Shown piece by piece: positions 4,864 through 5,661 of a stretch of DNA of 5,661 bases. Source of the stretch: an uncultured Peptococcaceae bacterium (GTDB lineage: Bacteria > Bacillota > Peptococcia > Peptococcales > Peptococcaceae). Numbering within the stretch: position 1 is the stretch's first letter; each line of letters begins with the position of its first letter. The DNA lies in assembly GCA_958451915.1 (NCBI GenBank), contig CAUDRX010000150.1:1-5661 (forward strand), in the 5' to 3' direction. The translations under genes and the position numbers were made by a program. The notes under the pieces are model-generated. The model was not told the origin of the DNA. It did no database searches and was given only the letters and a program-made list of their open reading frames with translations.

Positions 4864-5627
4864 TTTTTTAATATCCCATTTTCTACATAATCTGGTTTTT
4901 TTCTCAATTCAAGAATACTTTCCGGACATCCGGAACCTGTGGAAATAGAGATTTTACTTCCTGCGCAGAGAATAAATTTTGAATCTTTTACCCTCATACT
5001 TGCATCTACTGACTGATTACCATTTCTTTTCAGTTTTCTATCCATATGATAAATGCCATCTGGGATAACTGAAAAATTTTCATTTCGAGATACCAAATCG
5101 TTCTGCATCGTCGTGATCGCGATTGGGTCTTCGGCATTACCAGACAAAAGATCCAAACCTAAGATAAATAGCATCGGATAGATCTCTTCCAGAAAATCAT
5201 CACAATCCTCTTCGTCAGATTTATTTGCCGTCCCCGAAGTAGTCATATTTGTCGTATTGTCAAAAGCCTTTAATTCATTGATTCTCTTATTCAATTTATC
5301 TTCAAGATATTGAATGGTTCCATCGTTTAAAAAGGTTCTTTCTTTGAACTGTGTCACTACGTAGCAAAGCGTCCAGTTATTGTACTTATCTGTATGTGCT
5401 GTTGGTCGATAAGTCAACCCATTCTTCGACTTGCCAACATAGATAGCATCTCTTCCCTGATCATTCTTGCCAAATAATAGATAGACAATAAATGCATTTG
5501 GGATCTGAAATCCATAATTTTTAACTTCCAGATCTCTGTATGGGATCTTATAAACCAACACTGTACTATTCGGTTTTGACATTTCAACAGAATGGCCAGA
5601 ATACCGAATGATATATTTTTTTGCCAT
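4821..5627 (-). CDS. GIY-YIG nuclease-family protein, C-terminus cut by a -1 frame change
   Basis: The N-terminal part holds a GIY-YIG nuclease core. I47-V48-Y49 stands for GIY and Y63-V64-G65 for YIG. The likely catalytic R74 and H78 follow in TYRPTAH, and E109 in YLEDKL is the likely metal ligand. The core is thus complete. An acidic linker (about 134-146) follows. From about 216 (KFILCAGSKISIS) a DUF4357-like domain starts, but the frame leaves it at K255 and ends after 13 unrelated residues (268 aa). The rest of the domain continues in the -1 frame to 4741. The switch point is the in-frame slippery sequence A AAA AAG (4869-4863). The ATG at 5627 has GGGGAG upstream. The gene is much more AT-rich than its neighbours, suggesting acquisition. 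Members of this combination are found in accessory or defence regions; their targets are not established. Nuclease family confident, biological role not. Confidence 0.88.
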   Translation of the reverse strand: MAKKYIIRYSGHSVEMSKPNSTVLVYKIPYRDLEVKNYGFQIPNAFIVYLLFGKNDQGRDAIYVGKSKNGLTYRPTAHTDKYNNWTLCYVVTQFKERTFLNDGTIQYLEDKLNKRINELKAFDNTTNMTTSGTANKSDEEDCDDFLEEIYPMLFILGLDLLSGNAEDPIAITTMQNDLVSRNENFSVIPDGIYHMDRKLKRNGNQSVDASMRVKDSKFILCAGSKISISTGSGCPESILELRKKPDYVENGILKKKSNLILRQVQAVL

Positions 5628-5644
5628 TTTTCTTCTCCCCGATC

Positions 5645-5650
5645 ATTATA
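5645..5650 (-). promoter_or_regulatory. Consensus -10 box upstream of the GIY-YIG gene
   Basis: TATAAT (5650-5645) on the minus strand is a perfect -10. Its -35 would lie beyond the window edge and cannot be checked. The start would fall near 5638, inside the GGGGAG ribosome binding site (5640-5635), giving a very short leader. The box may therefore be fortuitous or the real start slightly upstream. Confidence 0.35.
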
Positions 5651-5661
5651 TTTTTTGTGTT

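Overview
The window reads as chromosomal DNA of an anaerobic, fairly GC-rich member of the Bacillota. This is an inference. It rests on Gram-positive-style lipoproteins with Ser/Thr/Asp/Glu-rich linkers, strong AGGAGG-type ribosome binding sites, oxygen-sensitive iron-sulfur proteins, and a TlpA / CXXC mini-protein / membrane ferredoxin gene set that I associate with Clostridia and Negativicutes. The species cannot be named from what is visible.

Layout. A promoter at the left edge fires out of the window on the minus strand, just downstream of a 16-bp perfect hairpin. Positions 123-743 (-) encode a lipoprotein with a low-complexity tail built from tandem repeats. Positions 744-1261 hold no convincing gene, but they contain several strong inverted repeats and a candidate minus-strand promoter. 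Positions 1310-1660 (-) encode a 116-aa protein with a Cys-rich C-terminus, followed by a good terminator. It is divergent from 1824-2918 (+), an aldo/keto reductase-family protein with two [4Fe-4S] motifs, which has a near-consensus promoter flanked by two similar dyads. A bidirectional terminator at 2932-2977 separates this gene from a minus-strand operon. In order of transcription the operon is a TlpA-like thiol-disulfide lipoprotein (3983-4540), a 50-aa membrane CXXC protein (3838-3990) and a polytopic 4Fe-4S protein (2975-3865). All three overlap or abut. The right end (about 4700-5661) is clearly more AT-rich. It carries a GIY-YIG nuclease-family gene whose C-terminal DUF4357-like domain is split off by a -1 frame change exactly at the heptamer A AAA AAG.

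How the genes work together. The three-gene operon looks like an envelope redox relay. Cytosolic ferredoxin-type clusters on the membrane protein could pass electrons across the membrane to the CXXC mini-protein and the TlpA lipoprotein, in place of a DsbD/CcdA-type reductant supply. The aldo/keto reductase-like protein and the divergent Cys-rich small protein may be a second, separately regulated redox pair. The GIY-YIG gene looks like accessory DNA. Its frame break is either programmed frameshifting, phase variation or simple decay.
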